NCBI GenBank assembly: GCA_003151795.1
Contig: PLYL01000022.1
Span: 1-50,975, forward strand
Length of the DNA: 50,975 nt
Direction of reading: 5' to 3'
Origin: Candidatus Yanofskyibacteriota bacterium
GTDB lineage: Bacteria; Patescibacteriota; Minisyncoccia; 2-02-FULL-40-12; GWA2-44-9
Part shown: positions 8,294 to 18,514 of the stretch, in pieces
How positions within the stretch are numbered: the first letter of the stretch is position 1
Layout: each line of letters opens with the position of its first letter
Position numbers and translations under genes: made by a program
The notes under the pieces: generated by a model
Databases searched by the model: none
What the model saw: only the letters and a program-made list of their open reading frames with translations
What the model was told of the DNA's origin: nothing

Positions 8294-8382
8294 AAGTTCA
8301 GAATTTCGGTTCGGAATTTTTGGCCAGATCCCCGCCGCCCTTGGCGGCGAAATGCGTCCGAACTACTTTAAGAATAGACCAC
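8294..8382 (-). repeat. Right 89-bp inverted repeat of unit 3
   Basis: Reverse complement of 7250-7338. Confidence 0.92.
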
Positions 8383-8476
8383 AACGTTGTCAACATAATT
8401 CATTGGAAGTGGATAAGTGTCTAGTGAAAATAGAGATCCCTAAATTAGGCCTTGTTTTTCCTTAGTTTTTAATGCT

Positions 8477-9004
8477 TAAATATCTCTATATGCGACAGGA
8501 AAGCTAGCGTATATATCGGGGTCGTTCCATGTTCAGTCCAACAGTGCACGGCAGATTCTACGCGAACACGGAATTTCCTACGGTGACAACATTCGATCAA
8601 TCGTGCGCGCAGTCGTCGAAGACATCATCGGCCGAGGCTGGTCGGTGGTACTCGACGGCATGATGTTGGGGGAAGACGAACGTATGATCGTGCGCAACCT
8701 CGCCACCAAGTACAACGCCCTGTTCTCTTTCAACGCCATGATCTGCGATCCAAACCTGGCCGAAGAACGAGCGAGGAAACGATATGCGGACGGCAAGGAG
8801 TCAAGCTTTGAAGATTGGCGAGCCAGTGATCCGGAACAGTATTTCAAGGACATCCACAGCCGCACCAAGCTCGTGGAAGAACTGCTCGCCAAAATCCCGA
8901 CTGATCCGCTGGAACGGATCGGGATGATCGACAACAACGCCGGCGAGCAAGATCTGGTCAACTGGCTGCACCCGATCTGGAGAAACATTGCCAACCGACT
9001 GTAA
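8477..9004 (+). pseudogene. Likely 5'-truncated kinase-like gene (GTG ORF 8603-9004)
   Basis: In-frame coding-like sequence precedes the GTG (VQSNSARQILREHGISYGDNIRSIV) but no good start or P-loop is visible; DLDGM-like motif VVLDGMML. Confidence 0.5.
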
Positions 9005-9017
9005 ACCCAGAACTCCA

Positions 9018-9048
9018 AAATGGGGTCCGCCACGGACCCCATTTTTTC
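9018..9048. terminator. Hairpin terminator AAAATGGGGTCCG..CGGACCCCATTTT
   Basis: Strong stem plus T-run after the 9004 stop. Confidence 0.8.
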
Positions 9049-9079
9049 TTTGGTTGAAATAGGCTAAAATACAGGACAC

Positions 9080-11086
9080 ATGTCAGCGACCAATCCAATC
9101 CTCAAAGGACTGAATGACAAACAGCAGGAAGCCGTCAAGACGATTGACGGCGCGGTTTTGGTTATCTCGGGGCCGGGTTCGGGCAAGACCAAATGCTTGA
9201 CCCATCGAGTGGCCTGGATGATTTCTAAAGGCATCGAGCCGAGGAATATCCTGGCAATAACTTTTACTAACAAATCCGCCAATGAAATGAGAGAACGGAT
9301 TAGAAAATTGCTCGGGTTAAATAAACTCGGTAATGAGAACTGGGAACTCAAAACGTCTTCAAATCTACCAACCATCGGAACATTTCATGCTATTGGGTTA
9401 CGAATTTTAAGAAGAGAGATTCCCATACTCGGCTACAAATCTAATTTCAATATCTGCGATTCGGATGAACAGCTTTCGATGATGAAACGCATAATGGGCA
9501 ACCTCGAAATCGATCCGAAGCGCTACAATCCCCGAAGCATGCTGGGCAAGATTTCCAAACTCAAAACCGCTTTAGTCTGGCCCGATGACTATGAGCCCCA
9601 CGAATACATGGAAAAATTGGTGGCGAAACTCTATGGCCACTACCAGAACGGGCTCAAAGAAATGAATGCGTTGGATTTCGATGATTTGATTGTTCTCACA
9701 GTTAAAATATTCAAAGAAAATCCCAAAATCCTAGAAAAATACCAGGAATGGTGGAAGTACATCATGGTGGATGAGTATCAGGACACCAGTCATGACCAGT
9801 ACCAATTCGTCCAGCTCCTGGCGGGCAAATACAAAAACATTTTCGCCATCGGCGACGATGCCCAATCCATTTATGCTTTTCGGGAAGCCGATATCAGGAA
9901 TATTTTAAATTTCCAAAAAGATTATCCCGAGGCCCAGGTCATCATGCTCGAGCAAAATTACCGCTCGACCCAGACGATTCTCGCGGCCGCCCAGAATATT
10001 ATCTCCAATAACAAAAACCAGTTCCCAAAAACTTTATGGACCGACAACGCGGCAGGAGAGAAGATAGTGGTCAAAGAAACCCTCAATGAACGGACCGAGG
10101 CCAATTTCATCGTCACCCAAATCGTAAAGTACATGCGCAAAGGCTACGGCTTGAATTCGTTTACGATTCTGTACCGCACCCACGCCCAATCCCGCTCGAT
10201 GGAAGAAGCGCTCATCAGCCACGGCTTGCCGTATCAGATTGTCGGCGGGTTGAAATTCTACGAGCGCCGAGAAATCAAAGACATCATGGCGTATTTGAAA
10301 TTAATCCATAACCCGATGGATATTTTAAGTTTGGAACGCATTTACAACGTGCCGGCGCGCGGCATCGGTGATACGACCTACCAAAAGATTCTGGCCGTCG
10401 GCAATCCCAATTTGTTTGAAAGTTTAGCGAGTTTGATTGATAAGGAAGGAGCGACCAAAAAAGCCAACGCTTTAAAATCATTTCACAATCTCCTGACTGA
10501 CTTAAAAAAATTCGCCGACAATAACACGCTCACCAAAACCATGAAACGGATTGTCGAGGCCGTCGGCTATGAACAATACATCCGCGCCCAAGCCCTGGCC
10601 AAAGGCGCCAAGGCCGAAGAAGTCGAATCCCGCATCGAAAACATCGCCGAGTTATTTACCGTCGCCAAAGGCTATGATGTCCTTGACCCTGAAGCGGGAC
10701 GCGGTAAGTTCCTGGAAGAAATCGCGTTGCTTCAACAGGCCGACGCCATCAAAGACAACGCCATTCGTATTACCCTGATGACCATGCATTCGTCCAAGGG
10801 TCTGGAGTTTCCGATTGTCTTTATCATCGGCATGGAAGAAGGCCTCTTCCCGCACGCTCGCACGCTCTACGCGCCCCACGAGATGGAAGAAGAGCGCCGT
10901 CTCTGCTATGTTGGGATTACGCGGGCCAAGGAACGCCTGATTTTGACTCATGCCAAATACCGCAACATTTTTGGTACGACCGAGGTTAATTTGCCGTCGC
11001 GTTTTCTGCACGAGATACCGGCGGAGTTACTAGATAGACAAGTGTCTGATCCGAATAATGAGTATGAGGATGTGGTTGAATATTAG
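9080..11086 (+). CDS. UvrD/PcrA/Rep-family DNA helicase
   Basis: VISGPGSGKTKCLTHR, ITFTNKSANEMRERI, VDEYQDTSHDQYQF, LEQNYRST, MTMHSSKGLEFP, CYVGITRAKE. Confidence 0.95.
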   Translation: MSATNPILKGLNDKQQEAVKTIDGAVLVISGPGSGKTKCLTHRVAWMISKGIEPRNILAITFTNKSANEMRERIRKLLGLNKLGNENWELKTSSNLPTIGTFHAIGLRILRREIPILGYKSNFNICDSDEQLSMMKRIMGNLEIDPKRYNPRSMLGKISKLKTALVWPDDYEPHEYMEKLVAKLYGHYQNGLKEMNALDFDDLIVLTVKIFKENPKILEKYQEWWKYIMVDEYQDTSHDQYQFVQLLAGKYKNIFAIGDDAQSIYAFREADIRNILNFQKDYPEAQVIMLEQNYRSTQTILAAAQNIISNNKNQFPKTLWTDNAAGEKIVVKETLNERTEANFIVTQIVKYMRKGYGLNSFTILYRTHAQSRSMEEALISHGLPYQIVGGLKFYERREIKDIMAYLKLIHNPMDILSLERIYNVPARGIGDTTYQKILAVGNPNLFESLASLIDKEGATKKANALKSFHNLLTDLKKFADNNTLTKTMKRIVEAVGYEQYIRAQALAKGAKAEEVESRIENIAELFTVAKGYDVLDPEAGRGKFLEEIALLQQADAIKDNAIRITLMTMHSSKGLEFPIVFIIGMEEGLFPHARTLYAPHEMEEERRLCYVGITRAKERLILTHAKYRNIFGTTEVNLPSRFLHEIPAELLDRQVSDPNNEYEDVVEY

Positions 11087-11128
11087 TTAGTTTTCAGTTA
11101 TCATTTTCCAGTTTCCAATAAGTTCTCA

Positions 11129-11482
11129 ATGGATCAAAGACCAAACAAATACCCCTTAGAAAATCGCACCGCTGAATTTTCACGGCGTATTATCCAGTTT
11201 TGCAAATCTTTGAAACAGGATTCTGTATCGCGTCCCATAATAGATCAGCTCATGCGGTCTGGCACAAGTATTGGCGCTAATTACATGGAAGCAAACAATG
11301 CCAGTTCCAAGAAAGACTTTCGAAATAAGATCTTCATTTGTAAAAAAGAGGCGCAAGAAACAAAGTACTGGCTCGCTATGTCCAAAGAAATTATTGCAAC
11401 AGAAGAAGTTAAGTCTTTATCGCAAGAAGCCCAAGAGCTTACCATGATATTCCAAAGCATAGTATCAAAAATTGATAAATGA
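11129..11482 (+). CDS. Four-helix bundle protein (S23/IVP family)
   Basis: LMRSGTSIGANYMEANNASSKKDF..KKEAQETKYWL. Confidence 0.85.
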   Translation: MDQRPNKYPLENRTAEFSRRIIQFCKSLKQDSVSRPIIDQLMRSGTSIGANYMEANNASSKKDFRNKIFICKKEAQETKYWLAMSKEIIATEEVKSLSQEAQELTMIFQSIVSKIDK

Positions 11483-12273
11483 AAATTGCTGCGAAAAAAA
11501 GTTTGGGGCAAAACTTTTTAATAAATCAGGGGATAATAGATAAGATCATTAAAGCCGGAGAAATTTATCCGGAAGACATTATTATCGAGGTTGGTCCTGG
11601 TACGGGTAATTTGACCAGAACATTGATTGAAACAGGTGCTAGAGTTATTGCAATTGAGAAGGATCACCGACTAATTGAAGACTTGGAAGCAGAGTTTAGT
11701 GCTGTGCAAATTGAAATCGTGGAAGCAGACGTTTTAGAACTGAAAACTGAAACACTTATTGAAAACTGGGAACTGAGAAATGGAAACTACAAGATAATTG
11801 CCAACTTGCCGTACTACATCACCTCGCATTTTATCCGCACCGTTTTTGAAGAATGGCCGCAACCATTGCACATGGTCCTGATGGTTCAGAAAGAAGTGGC
11901 CAAGCGAATCCTGGCCAAACCGCCGGAGATGAATCTGCTCGCGCTCTCGGTGCAGTACTATGCCCAGCCGGAAATTATCACCCAGGTCAGCCGCGGCAGT
12001 TTTCGGCCCATACCGACCGTGGATTCGGCGGTGATTCGGCTCACACCGAGAACCGAATATTCTTTGCCGGTGGAAAAAGAAGCTCTATTTTTCTCAATTC
12101 TCAAATCGGCTTTCGGCGGAAAAAGAAAACAGCTCATCAATACGCTCCCGCCAATCATCGGCAAAAACAAGCAGGGGACGGCCGAGCTCCTGGCTCAAAT
12201 CGGCCTCACCCCCCAAACCCGCCCCGAAACTGTCGATCTGGCTCACTGGCTCATTCTGGTGAATAGCCTATAA
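11479..12273 (+). CDS. rsmA: 16S rRNA dimethyladenosine transferase RsmA/KsgA
   Basis: KKSLGQNFLINQGIIDKI, EVGPGTGNLTRTL, NLPYYITSHFI. Confidence 0.93.
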   Translation: MKIAAKKSLGQNFLINQGIIDKIIKAGEIYPEDIIIEVGPGTGNLTRTLIETGARVIAIEKDHRLIEDLEAEFSAVQIEIVEADVLELKTETLIENWELRNGNYKIIANLPYYITSHFIRTVFEEWPQPLHMVLMVQKEVAKRILAKPPEMNLLALSVQYYAQPEIITQVSRGSFRPIPTVDSAVIRLTPRTEYSLPVEKEALFFSILKSAFGGKRKQLINTLPPIIGKNKQGTAELLAQIGLTPQTRPETVDLAHWLILVNSL

Positions 12274-12284
12274 TTCAGGCAGGT

Positions 12285-13778
12285 ATGGGCCAAGTTAGAA
12301 CCATTATCAAAAGGTTATCGGAGACAAAGCTAACTGAATTTTGGCCTGGTTTTGTTTTTGGATTAGTCTACTTTGGCTATATATTTTGGTGGTTCTGGTC
12401 TCTATATCCGCTGGACACACTTGGGGTTTCTAGTAAATTTTTATCGTTCATTCTTGTTTGTGCGACATTTTCAATCAGCATAATTGGTATGGCCTTTTTT
12501 TGGGGACTTTTTTCATTTTTTAGCATTAAAATTTTACCTAAACAACAATACCAATACCTCGCACCATGGTATCTGGCGAGTATGTTTGTTCTTATTGAAT
12601 ATGCTCGGGCATGGGGTTTTGGCATACTCTGGCTTGGCAGTGGAAGTCTTCTGGGTCCGCACTGGACCATTGGTAACCCGGCTTATTTCTTCGGCACTTC
12701 TCCGATACTACTTGGGACCGCGTCAATTTGGGGAATCTATGGCATCGATTTTATAATAGTTTTTATCATTAGCGCGATTTGCACCCTGGTATATTTCAAA
12801 AAAAGAAAGACTAGATTCATAGTGGCAGGAGAAATCATTCTTGTTATAGGAGTAATCGCTCTCACGCATCTGCTGACAATCAAACCACCGCAAGAACAAG
12901 CAGGGGTGACATTTTCCGTAATCCAGACCGAAAACCAAACAAAGATTTATTATACACCGGGCGAAATACTGACAGACTTTAGCCAAAAAAATGCGATGCT
13001 CAAAAGCGCCACTAATAAATCGGATCTTATTATTTTCCCAGAAGGAGCTGATTTTTCACAAACGTTAACTGACTTTCTATCTCCAGCAGCAGTTCAAAAA
13101 TATTTCAACAATCTAGCTCCTGAGAATAGGCTCATAATAGACAGTGATGCCATCATGGAATCTTCTGAATTAAAATCAAAAGTTATTTTTATCGATTCAA
13201 AACAAGGGATTGTTGGGTTTTATGACAAACAATTATTAACTCCGGCTGGGGAATTTATTCCCTACTTACTTAAGTTTCCATTTTTGATAATCGGACACAT
13301 ATCGGGGAAGAGTCCGGAAGTGGCGACCGAATTCACGAAGGGATCGGGAACCGATATTATAACCTATCAAGACAACACCTTTAAGATTCTCGTTTGTTCG
13401 GAAATCATCTCTCCGCTTATTTCTCGAACCGGATCATTCGGCTTCATGATTAATATCGACAGTCTAGGCATATTCAAAGGGGACAGTAGGATGAACAGCG
13501 AACTCTTGTCAAGTGCCCGGTTCCGAGCTGCTGAAAACGGTAAATACCTCATTATGGCGTCAAATTATGGCCAATCTTACCTTATTAATTCCGCTGGTAG
13601 TATTACTGATTCAACTAGTTCGTCTGGTTATCAGATATTAACAGGAACGATTGTGCCCAATAAAACCCGTACGTGGTACAATAGGTTAGGAGATTGGCCA
13701 ATTTTGTTATTATCAGTCCTGTTCTTTAGTCTTGGTCTAATCTCAAAAAAATGCCCAGGAAAATCAAGATTGTTCTAA
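12285..13778 (+). CDS. lnt: Apolipoprotein N-acyltransferase-like protein
   Basis: N-terminal TM helices followed by a carbon-nitrogen hydrolase-like domain (IFPEGADF, YDKQLLTPAGEFIPY, LVCSEI). Confidence 0.75.
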   Translation: MGQVRTIIKRLSETKLTEFWPGFVFGLVYFGYIFWWFWSLYPLDTLGVSSKFLSFILVCATFSISIIGMAFFWGLFSFFSIKILPKQQYQYLAPWYLASMFVLIEYARAWGFGILWLGSGSLLGPHWTIGNPAYFFGTSPILLGTASIWGIYGIDFIIVFIISAICTLVYFKKRKTRFIVAGEIILVIGVIALTHLLTIKPPQEQAGVTFSVIQTENQTKIYYTPGEILTDFSQKNAMLKSATNKSDLIIFPEGADFSQTLTDFLSPAAVQKYFNNLAPENRLIIDSDAIMESSELKSKVIFIDSKQGIVGFYDKQLLTPAGEFIPYLLKFPFLIIGHISGKSPEVATEFTKGSGTDIITYQDNTFKILVCSEIISPLISRTGSFGFMINIDSLGIFKGDSRMNSELLSSARFRAAENGKYLIMASNYGQSYLINSAGSITDSTSSSGYQILTGTIVPNKTRTWYNRLGDWPILLLSVLFFSLGLISKKCPGKSRLF

Positions 13779-14722
13779 CTCTCGTGGCCATAGTCGCCGT
13801 ATTTTCGGTTTATGAACTAGCCCACTATGTTCACCTCGCAGCAAACGGGGAAAGTGCGGCCATTTTGAATTCTACAAATCTTCAAGATACTCAAAATTGT
13901 CCGACGTGCGACCCTAATCATGATGGCCTGACCAACGCTCAGGATATTATCTGGGGGATAGACCCGCTCGGACCAAACAAAAACAGCCAAGGATATGTGT
14001 ATGGCGAAGAGGTTGCAGCTGGACGTAATCCGATCACTGGAGAGCTTTTACCGACAATCGACAGCTCTTCTTCGGCTAACATTACTGATGGATTAAGCAC
14101 ATTGATGACTTCAGGGATGTACGCCGGTGCTCTGGATCCGAGCAATCCGACCGCCTACAACAACGCGCTTGCCGATATCAGTTCGACCGTACTGGATAAC
14201 GGCGCACAAGCTCTCGATCCGAGTACGCTTCAACTGGATTCCGCAATCACTTCGTCAGACTCAAAGGCAGACCAAGAGAAATACGTAAACGCCATCGGAT
14301 CCATAATCGAAAGTGATCTATGGGGCGAGATGGTTAATGAACCTACACAAGTTGCGGCCCAAGTTATTACTCTCACAAATCAACCCGCTGATACCGACGC
14401 TCAAAATTTCTTCCAAACTAAGGCGGACTATTATCATAATGTACTCGTAAAAATTAACTCAACGCCGGTGCCGCCGTCTTGGAACGATATCCATCAAAAA
14501 CTATTAACAGCCATCAAGGGCTTGGAAATTGATCACCAAGCACTGGGACAAATAGGGAATGATCCCATGAAAGGAATGATTGCCATGAGTAACCTTGTTT
14601 CGGTTTATCAAAACATACCTCCAATACTTGTCAGCATTGCCCAGAAGATAAACGACGGCCACCTTAATCCGCCAAATAGCCAATTGTGGAGTTTGATTAA
14701 TTCATTAACCAATGGACTTTAG
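13751..14722 (+). CDS. Exported hypothetical protein with a Ca-binding TSP3/dockerin-like loop
   Basis: N-term hydrophobic segment; DPNHDGLTNAQDIIWGIDPLGPN. Confidence 0.6.
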   Translation: MPRKIKIVLTLVAIVAVFSVYELAHYVHLAANGESAAILNSTNLQDTQNCPTCDPNHDGLTNAQDIIWGIDPLGPNKNSQGYVYGEEVAAGRNPITGELLPTIDSSSSANITDGLSTLMTSGMYAGALDPSNPTAYNNALADISSTVLDNGAQALDPSTLQLDSAITSSDSKADQEKYVNAIGSIIESDLWGEMVNEPTQVAAQVITLTNQPADTDAQNFFQTKADYYHNVLVKINSTPVPPSWNDIHQKLLTAIKGLEIDHQALGQIGNDPMKGMIAMSNLVSVYQNIPPILVSIAQKINDGHLNPPNSQLWSLINSLTNGL

Positions 14723-16214
14723 AAAAAAGATTATCTCAATAATCCTTGTAGCAATCCTACTAGAAGCTTGTTTTACTCCATTTGCTAATGCCACCGATTG
14801 GGCAACGGCCGCGGAATGGGCGGCGAACACAGCACTAAAAGCGGCGGCGCAGGCTGTTTATAGAAATGTAACTAACCAGATTATCAGTAAAATCCAAACC
14901 GCTGGTGAAAACGGGAAACCTGCGTTCGTTCAAAATTGGATTAGTTACTTAACCCAATCACAATACAAAGGAGAGGGTATTTTTCGAGCGGAATTAAGCA
15001 CTGCCCATCTGTGCGACTATCTGTCCACAGATATCAAAAAAACTTTCGGCGTAGACCCGAACGCTAAGACGCCTCTCGCAGGGCAGAACACCCGTACTGA
15101 TTCCTCTCAGCCATTTAACCTCCAAGCAAATTGTACTATGCCCGCCGGCTTCACTCCGCAAAAATACCAGCAGGATTTTGCCGGCAACGGCGGCTGGGAT
15201 ACTTTCTCGCGGATGCTCGAACCGCAGAATAATTCTATGGGCCTCATGGCTCTTTCGCAAGATGAAATGACAAAACAAAGAAGTCTCGCAGAATCGGCAG
15301 CTACTGACGAAGCGAATGGGACTGGATTCACTGGAGCCAAAGGTGCCTGCAAACTTCAGGGACCGGGAGGAATTTGTCTCATATCTGGAGACATCTTAAC
15401 TCCCGGTTCAATTTTAGATCAAGGAACTGCTAATGCGCTCAATGGAAGTATTGGATTTCTTACCACCGCAGATGCGGCTTCCGGAGCAATTGCCGCACTA
15501 GTAAATTTTGCCACGGACAAATTATTTAATTTAAGTGCATCAACCACATCAAATTCCAGTACAAGCGACGTCCAAACAACTAATAACTCTTACAATCAAG
15601 AGTTTTGTACCGCTAAAGACGATATGTCTCTTGAAGCGAAGACTTACATTTCGAAGACTTTTCCCCAAGCATACAAAAATTTCCCACCTGGAGGGGGCAG
15701 TTCCCTTAGTTTTCTTCCAGGCCATAGTAACGGCACCGGGAGCTATTGTCAGAGCTTAAATGATAGCAATAATCCCGCCCCTTATACTCGTTGCGTAGTG
15801 AGTTGTGAGAAAGCTGTCAGCAGTGTGCCTAATAATGTGGAGGTATCATCTCCTCCTCCAATAGCATCAACCGCACCACCAGAAAAATCGTGGGCGTGCA
15901 CGCAGTTGGTGACGGACGAACCGAATTTTATGCTTCCTTTATTACAAGCGATACCAGCTATGAACCCGATTACCATACCGGCTTCCCAAATCTATCAGGA
16001 CGCGGTGCAAAGTGTGGTAAGTCAGGCTAATGCTAAATTTGGGGCGCAAACAACTGCCCTGGGTGAAACCACGGACGGAACCGCGGTCCTCTATTATCCT
16101 AATAATGGCACTATCGGGGCGCCGGAGTTCTATCTGGCCGGACCGATACCCGGGCGGACAGTTTCACCACAAACGGGCCTCCCGTGGGATGTTGTCGTCC
16201 GCTGTACTCGTTAA
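14712..16214 (+). CDS. Exported hypothetical protein in a type IV secretion-like cluster
   Basis: Signal-peptide-like N-terminus; overlaps the upstream gene; many Cys residues. Confidence 0.6.
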   Translation: MDFRKKIISIILVAILLEACFTPFANATDWATAAEWAANTALKAAAQAVYRNVTNQIISKIQTAGENGKPAFVQNWISYLTQSQYKGEGIFRAELSTAHLCDYLSTDIKKTFGVDPNAKTPLAGQNTRTDSSQPFNLQANCTMPAGFTPQKYQQDFAGNGGWDTFSRMLEPQNNSMGLMALSQDEMTKQRSLAESAATDEANGTGFTGAKGACKLQGPGGICLISGDILTPGSILDQGTANALNGSIGFLTTADAASGAIAALVNFATDKLFNLSASTTSNSSTSDVQTTNNSYNQEFCTAKDDMSLEAKTYISKTFPQAYKNFPPGGGSSLSFLPGHSNGTGSYCQSLNDSNNPAPYTRCVVSCEKAVSSVPNNVEVSSPPPIASTAPPEKSWACTQLVTDEPNFMLPLLQAIPAMNPITIPASQIYQDAVQSVVSQANAKFGAQTTALGETTDGTAVLYYPNNGTIGAPEFYLAGPIPGRTVSPQTGLPWDVVVRCTR

Positions 16215-16231
16215 ATTAATTTGCGCCCGAC

Positions 16232-18514
16232 ATGCAACTTAAACAAAGACAAAAAATAATTAGCATTGTGGCCCTCGTAGGACTCGTGTCTTTCTTTTTG
16301 CCCACTTATTTTGCCCATGCCTCCTTGTGGGATTATTTAACACCAAGTGGCCTTATAACAACCCTCCTCCAACAAGCTTTTGTTGGGATTAATGGCCTAA
16401 CGGCAGTTACCGCCAATGCCTTATCTCTGGCCGTCGTCGTCCGCGCGGGCGGAAGTATTCCAGTCGTGGCGACAACTTGGAAAATCCTTAGGGATTTCGC
16501 CAACATGTTCTTCATCATCATGCTTATTTATATGGCCTTCGCGACCATCTTTGATCATGGAAAATATACTTTCAAAGATATGATTGTCCGATTTGTGATT
16601 GTCGCGGTTTTAATAAACTTCAGTTTGGTTATCGGCAATATGGTCATTGATGCCAGCCAGGTCTTGGCCAATATTTTCCTGGGCAGTATTGGTAATGTGG
16701 GTAATAGGATTGGTTCACTCCTCAATCCATCCGTGCTGTTTAATGCCGCGAGCGGGGGCGGAATAGATTTTGGCACCGGCGCCAGCGCCGCTTCAATAAC
16801 ATCTCTGCTCTTCGCCATCATCTTGGCTCTGATTTTTCTCTTCAGCTTGCTGGTGGCGACGGTATTCTCAATTGTCCGCATACCAATCATCTGGGGGTTG
16901 CTCATTGTCTCGCCGATTGCCTGGATGAGTCATATCCTCCCGGGAACCAACAAGTGGTGGAGTAAATGGTGGAGTATGTTTTTCGGCTGGAATTTGTTCC
17001 TGCCGGTCTATTTATTTTTTATGTATCTGGGTCTAACCTTCCTCGCCCAGCGCAACCAGATTATAAACGCAGTCATCCAATCTAACAATAGCGGCGTCAA
17101 TCCGGCCAATCTTGGCCTGATAAATGGCCTGGCTAACGGCCTTAGCACAAATCTCACCTTCAATCTTCTATTTTTCTATCTTTTCGCCGCTTTCGTCATG
17201 GTCGGGGGAACCTGGGCCGCCAAAGCAACCACCAGTTTGATGGGTTCTGGTTTTGATAAAGGCCTTGGCTGGGCAAAGAGTTTTGTTAAACGTGTCCCGT
17301 TGCCATACGTCGGCAACTTACAGGCTGGAGAAACCGCGGCCAAAGCGCGCTATGGACAATTCCAGCAAGAAGGATTTAAGCAAGGTGGCTTTATTAACAA
17401 ATGGACTGGTGGCGCGGCAAATAAAGTTTTTGGCGGTGCCGACGCCCAGACTCGCGCCGATGCAAAAGCTGGAGCCAGATTTGGTGTTGAAGGTGCACTG
17501 GAAAAGGGTATCGATATGGAAAAGAAAAGACAAAAACCTTTTACCAATAACATTGAGGAGCTTAAAAAACTTGCCAATACAGGTTCCACCCAACAGAAAA
17601 TCGCCGCACGCATGCGTCTTACCGACTTGGGGGCTTTGGATCCCGCTAGAATAGAAGAAACCTACAGCTGGTTAGGGGGAGATAGAAGCGAAGCGGCAAA
17701 TAAGTATTTGGGTGGTATTGATTTCACCAAGCTTTCTGATAAAGACCGCGAACGTCTCGAGAAGTCGACCAAAATAACCGATATTGAAATTCGCAAAAAG
17801 ATCATCACTGCCATGATTGAGAAAGACAAACTTTCCAAAGATAGAATTGAAGAATTAATAAGAAGCATTGCTATTAACGAGGGGGGTCAAATGCTCAACA
17901 TGGGTCAGCTGAAAGATATTCTTGATAAGGGAAACAAGAAAAACATGCTTGCGGTCGCTAAGGTGAAGTCTGAGATGGGCTTTGAAAGAGACCCATACGA
18001 AAAAGTACTTCAGGATTCACTCAAAAAAATGACCGACGATCAAATATTAGAAACAATGAACGAGTTCAATCTGGCCCCAGGTGCTTCCAATGAATTTACT
18101 GAAGCAATGGAAAAGGTCTTTGAAAAGAATCCTAAGCGCCTAGAATCTCTAGCCGCAAAAGCTGCCGGCGATACCGCCGCGCGACTAGATGAGTTGGCGA
18201 AAGACGCCAAAAGTAAAATAAATGCACCAAAGATTGATAAGGAAGTTAAGAAAAGAGAAAAAGCAGTAGATAGTATACAGGCCGCAGCTACGAAATTAGA
18301 CCAGATTGAAAAACAGATTCGCGGCATGCAAGGCCAGATTGCACTCAACCCGAGTCCAAGTAGCGATGCCAACAAGAGATTCAGAGTAATAATATCCGAT
18401 CTTGAAAAACAGCGTGATGCCAAAAATAACGATGTAAAGTCTCTTAACGAAAAGGTTGAAAAAATAGGTGAAAAAATTGAAGACGTAACCACTGGTACCC
18501 CCACCACACCATGA
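16232..18514 (+). CDS. TrbL/VirB6-like polytopic membrane protein with long soluble C-terminal region
   Basis: Multiple TM segments in the first about 370 aa, then a charged helical C-terminus; sits upstream of PrgI and VirB4 genes. Confidence 0.65.
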   Translation: MQLKQRQKIISIVALVGLVSFFLPTYFAHASLWDYLTPSGLITTLLQQAFVGINGLTAVTANALSLAVVVRAGGSIPVVATTWKILRDFANMFFIIMLIYMAFATIFDHGKYTFKDMIVRFVIVAVLINFSLVIGNMVIDASQVLANIFLGSIGNVGNRIGSLLNPSVLFNAASGGGIDFGTGASAASITSLLFAIILALIFLFSLLVATVFSIVRIPIIWGLLIVSPIAWMSHILPGTNKWWSKWWSMFFGWNLFLPVYLFFMYLGLTFLAQRNQIINAVIQSNNSGVNPANLGLINGLANGLSTNLTFNLLFFYLFAAFVMVGGTWAAKATTSLMGSGFDKGLGWAKSFVKRVPLPYVGNLQAGETAAKARYGQFQQEGFKQGGFINKWTGGAANKVFGGADAQTRADAKAGARFGVEGALEKGIDMEKKRQKPFTNNIEELKKLANTGSTQQKIAARMRLTDLGALDPARIEETYSWLGGDRSEAANKYLGGIDFTKLSDKDRERLEKSTKITDIEIRKKIITAMIEKDKLSKDRIEELIRSIAINEGGQMLNMGQLKDILDKGNKKNMLAVAKVKSEMGFERDPYEKVLQDSLKKMTDDQILETMNEFNLAPGASNEFTEAMEKVFEKNPKRLESLAAKAAGDTAARLDELAKDAKSKINAPKIDKEVKKREKAVDSIQAAATKLDQIEKQIRGMQGQIALNPSPSSDANKRFRVIISDLEKQRDAKNNDVKSLNEKVEKIGEKIEDVTTGTPTTP

